DNA of 46,958 bases from Actinomyces sp. oral taxon 170 str. F0386 (GTDB lineage: Bacteria; Actinomycetota; Actinomycetes; Actinomycetales; Actinomycetaceae), in the NCBI RefSeq assembly GCF_000195595.1, contig NZ_GL882540.1, positions 90,048-137,005 of the forward strand, written 5' to 3'. Positions 44,918 through 46,958 of this stretch are shown in pieces; position 1 is the stretch's first letter, and each line of letters opens with the position of its first letter. The position numbers were made by a program, and so were the translations under genes. The notes below the pieces were generated by a model. It saw nothing but the letters and a program-made list of their open reading frames with translations, ran no database searches and was not told where the DNA came from.

Positions 44918-45670
44918 ATGGAAAACGTGAGATCCTTTCCGTTCCTCGATAGCTCTCGGGGTGGAAGGATGATGTTCTGTTTCCACCATGCCGGCGGAAG
45001 CGCATCAGTCTATCGCGGGTGGGTGGCGCGTGATCCTCGTTTCGCTGTGGTCCCGGTTGAGCTCCCGGGGAAGGCAACCCGGATGAGTGAGCAGTGGGTT
45101 AGTGATTTCTCTCAGTTGGCGCAGAGCTTGGCGCAAGATATTCACCGCCTCGCGGGTGATGCGCATGTCGTGCTATACGGTCACAGTATGGGTGCAGCTC
45201 TTGCGTACCAGTGTGCGTGCTTTCTGCAAGACGGGTACCAGCGTGATCCTTCTGCTCTCATCGTGGCGGCGCGGCAGGCACCGGGGGAAACCGTTGAAGG
45301 TGAGTACCACAGCTCTATGGGGCTGGTTGCGCTACGCGAAGAGCTTGCCATGACAGGAGGGACACCGCCTGACATTCTTTCTGATGACGACATCATGGAG
45401 CTGCTGCTTCCCACGGTGCATAGAGATTATGTGCTGCACGAGTCCTTCTCCCATACGTCAACAGCTCTTTCTTGTCCCATACTTGCTGTCGCAGGTCGCG
45501 ACGATCAAAGTGCCACTCCGGAAAGCATGCGTAAGTGGTCTCAGTTCACGATGTCATCCTTTCATCTTGAGGTGGTCCCCGGTGGGCACTTCTTTCCCCT
45601 GGAACAAGATGGTCGTTTTTTTGAGAAGCTGATGGATGATCTCGAACGGATCATCTCTGGCGCTGAGTGA
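44918..45670 (+). CDS. type II thioesterase of the NRPS pathway
   Basis: This 250-residue alpha/beta hydrolase should remove mis-loaded groups from the carrier proteins. It has CFHHAGGSASVYRGW near the N-terminus, GHSMG with Ser90, and GGHFFPLE with the catalytic His near 225. These are typical of YbtT/GrsT-type enzymes. In contrast to the integrated thioesterase of NRPS-1 it uses Ser. The ATG at 44918 follows a weak GAGTGAG. It is a common partner of yersiniabactin-like synthetases. Confidence 0.9.
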   Translation: MENVRSFPFLDSSRGGRMMFCFHHAGGSASVYRGWVARDPRFAVVPVELPGKATRMSEQWVSDFSQLAQSLAQDIHRLAGDAHVVLYGHSMGAALAYQCACFLQDGYQRDPSALIVAARQAPGETVEGEYHSSMGLVALREELAMTGGTPPDILSDDDIMELLLPTVHRDYVLHESFSHTSTALSCPILAVAGRDDQSATPESMRKWSQFTMSSFHLEVVPGGHFFPLEQDGRFFEKLMDDLERIISGAE

Positions 45671-45754
45671 TCGTTTTTCGCCTCCCCCGTCTTCTCATGG
45701 CGCTCAGAGACGGTGTTGAGGATGGTGCTTGCGTGCAGAAAGTGAAGGAGAAGT

Positions 45755-46480
45755 GTGGGAGAGTTCGTCATTTCTCGGGGAAGAGAAGTCATGAGGTGGC
45801 GGTCTTATGACGGCAGCGCTGAGGCCCGATGGTGGGTGGCTGAGCCGGGTGATGCCGGAACACCTCTTGAGGCCTGGTTCTCCGATCCGGAGATCGATCG
45901 CATCCTACGATTGCGAAGGGAGAGTGATCGGTGCGTCCACTTCCTGGCTCACGGACTGGCTAAAGTGATGCTGTGTGAACATGCTGAAGGGCCGGATGAT
46001 ACTTCTTCTGCGGTCGTCAGTCATGATTTGTCTGGGAGACCTTCGAGTGGCTGCCGCATCGAGCTGAGCATCTCTCATTCTGTGGATAGTGCTGCCGCTG
46101 CAGTAGCACTCTCCGGAATGGTGGGGGTAGATATCGAACCTCTCACGAGGTCGACAGAAGTTATGTCCGTGCGAAACCTTTTGTGTAGTAGTGAAGAAGA
46201 AGATGTTTTTCGCGGCAAACAGCTTGGAGAGAATGATTTATTGCGGCTGTGGGTTGCTAAAGAGGCCTTGGTGAAGGTGGGAGTGGTGACCATCGATAGC
46301 TTCAGTCGCGTGGATCTCTCGGCATTGTTGCTGAAGGGTGAGTCGGGTTGTTTGAATGAGCAGGATGCGGGTCAGTGCTGGTGGGATACTTGCTATCGAG
46401 AATGTCGGCTGCTGGTTTGGCAGGATGATGAACATGTGGGGGCCGTCGCTTATCGGGGCCTGGATTGCAGGGGTCGGTGA
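45755..46480 (+). CDS. 4'-phosphopantetheinyl transferase, Sfp type
   Basis: This 241-residue enzyme should attach phosphopantetheine to the ArCP and PCP serines of the NRPS proteins. It carries VGVDIEPLTR (Asp and Glu of the magnesium site, near 122-131) and WVAKEALVKVGV (about 166-177), both hallmarks of the Sfp family. GTG 45755 follows AAGGAG at 4 bases; ATG 45791 is the alternative. It lies 84 bases after the thioesterase. It is less GC-rich than the genes at the left of the window, by inspection. It is probably the last gene of the metallophore run. Confidence 0.9.
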   Translation: MGEFVISRGREVMRWRSYDGSAEARWWVAEPGDAGTPLEAWFSDPEIDRILRLRRESDRCVHFLAHGLAKVMLCEHAEGPDDTSSAVVSHDLSGRPSSGCRIELSISHSVDSAAAAVALSGMVGVDIEPLTRSTEVMSVRNLLCSSEEEDVFRGKQLGENDLLRLWVAKEALVKVGVVTIDSFSRVDLSALLLKGESGCLNEQDAGQCWWDTCYRECRLLVWQDDEHVGAVAYRGLDCRGR

Positions 46481-46661
46481 GACGGCTGCGTTCAGGATGT
46501 TTTGAATCCTTGTCAGTGGCTGTCGTGGAGGGCTTGACTGCTGAGGTTTGAGGGGCAGTGCTGACGTGGGTAGCTCTTCACGATCTGACACCTAGGCATA
46601 TCGACCGTGGAAAATCTCACTGAACACCCCGATCCTGCCGTGATTCTGCTATTTTTTGTAC

Positions 46662-46958
46662 GTGCTTATTCGGCTGATTCGTCGGTGTCTGCGTCCGTAT
46701 GTGGGGCTGTTGCTGTGTGTGTTGGTGCTTCAGTTTGCTCAGGTGATGGCGTCTTTGTACCTCCCCACTCTCAACGCCGACATCATCGATAAGGGTGTGG
46801 CCACCGGGGATGCCGGTTATATCTGGCGGATGGGTGTGTTTATGCTGGTGGTGAGTGTGGGTCAGGGTGTGTGTTCGGTGGCGGCGACGTATCTGGCGGC
46901 GCGGGCGGCGATGAGTATGGGTCGGGATCTGCGTGGGGAGGTCTTTGATCGGGTCAGC
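46662..46958 (+). CDS. ABC transporter, exporter fold, N-terminal part only (cut by the window end)
   Basis: The frame from GTG 46662 stays open for 99 codons to the edge. It starts with a basic segment and a hydrophobic helix (VGLLLCVLVLQFAQVMASLY), then LPTLNADIIDKGVATGD and a second helix (MLVVSVGQGVCSV). This is typical of the first membrane helices of actinobacterial multidrug-type ABC half-transporters that carry permease and ATPase in one chain. TTG 46656 is the only other start; a stop lies at 46641. No clear ribosome-binding site is visible. It may be a drug exporter, or an IrtA/YbtP-like importer with exporter fold, which the missing part would decide. The 181-base gap before it shows no other gene. 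Confidence 0.75.
   Translation, partial: MLIRLIRRCLRPYVGLLLCVLVLQFAQVMASLYLPTLNADIIDKGVATGDAGYIWRMGVFMLVVSVGQGVCSVAATYLAARAAMSMGRDLRGEVFDRVS

Noticed and set aside
45687-45713. terminator between thioesterase and PPTase
   Set aside because: CCGTCT/AGACGG has only six pairs around a 15-base loop and no T run; co-transcription is more likely.
1-46958. CRISPR arrays, tRNA or rRNA genes, insertion sequences, attachment sites
   Set aside because: I saw no regular repeat-spacer array, no recognisable tRNA arm set, no transposase or integrase, and no long flanking direct repeats. A program search would be more reliable for tRNAs.

Overview
The window comes from a high-GC actinobacterium, most likely Actinomyces or a close relative in the Actinomycetaceae. 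The evidence is the complete pupylation gene set, the GC-rich third codon positions, DtxR/IdeR-type iron boxes, and the mix of genes. The genus is an inference; there is no rRNA here to settle it.

Layout. (1) 1-1752, minus strand: 5' part of a long-chain acyl-CoA synthetase that runs off the left edge. (2) 2076-8285, plus strand: an oligosaccharide uptake and use module (Tat/lipobox binding protein, two CUT1 permeases, a strong terminator, a GH13 alpha-glucosidase and a LacI regulator) with candidate operators. (3) 8377-9300: an unknown membrane protein, separated by a strong hairpin from valS (9367-12198, minus), which is of the archaeal/rickettsial ValRS type. (4) 12493-17595, plus: ARC ATPase, Dop, Pup and PafA. 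No 20S proteasome genes lie between them, and ARC lacks the C-terminal proteasome-docking motif, so this looks like proteasome-independent pupylation.

(5) 17739-46958, plus: a metal-acquisition island that fills the rest of the window. It opens with a DtxR/IdeR-like box and a Fur/Zur-like box, then a YkoE-type ECF substrate-binding protein and a fused ECF ATPase-ATPase-T protein. A second promoter with a perfect TTGACA -35 and a matching iron box begins the biosynthetic run. That run holds a saccharopine-dehydrogenase-like reductase, a thiazolinyl-imide reductase, NRPS-1 (TubC docking-Cy-A-MT-PCP-TE), a VOC protein, a stand-alone aryl-acid-type AMP ligase, NRPS-2 (ArCP-Cy-A[degenerate MT]-PCP-Cy-A-PCP), a second ECF transporter (MptD/Trep_Strep S, T and a double ATPase), a DrrA-type ATPase with two ABC-2 permeases, a type II thioesterase and an Sfp-type phosphopantetheinyl transferase. 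The start of another ABC exporter-fold protein runs off the right edge.

How it works together (inference). The ligase loads an acyl or aryl starter onto the ArCP of NRPS-2. Two cysteines are added and cyclised there, the chain passes through a docking pair to NRPS-1 for a third cysteine and a likely methylation, and a thioesterase with a cysteine nucleophile releases it. One or both reductases reduce thiazolines. The DrrA-type exporter may secrete the product, and one or both ECF systems may import the metal complex in place of the usual siderophore-binding-protein importers. The plan resembles yersiniabactin, pyochelin and, as I remember it, equibactin of Streptococcus equi. The unusual parts are the starter ligase pocket, the Cys-type thioesterase, the absence of an aryl-acid synthase, and two ECF systems in one metallophore locus.
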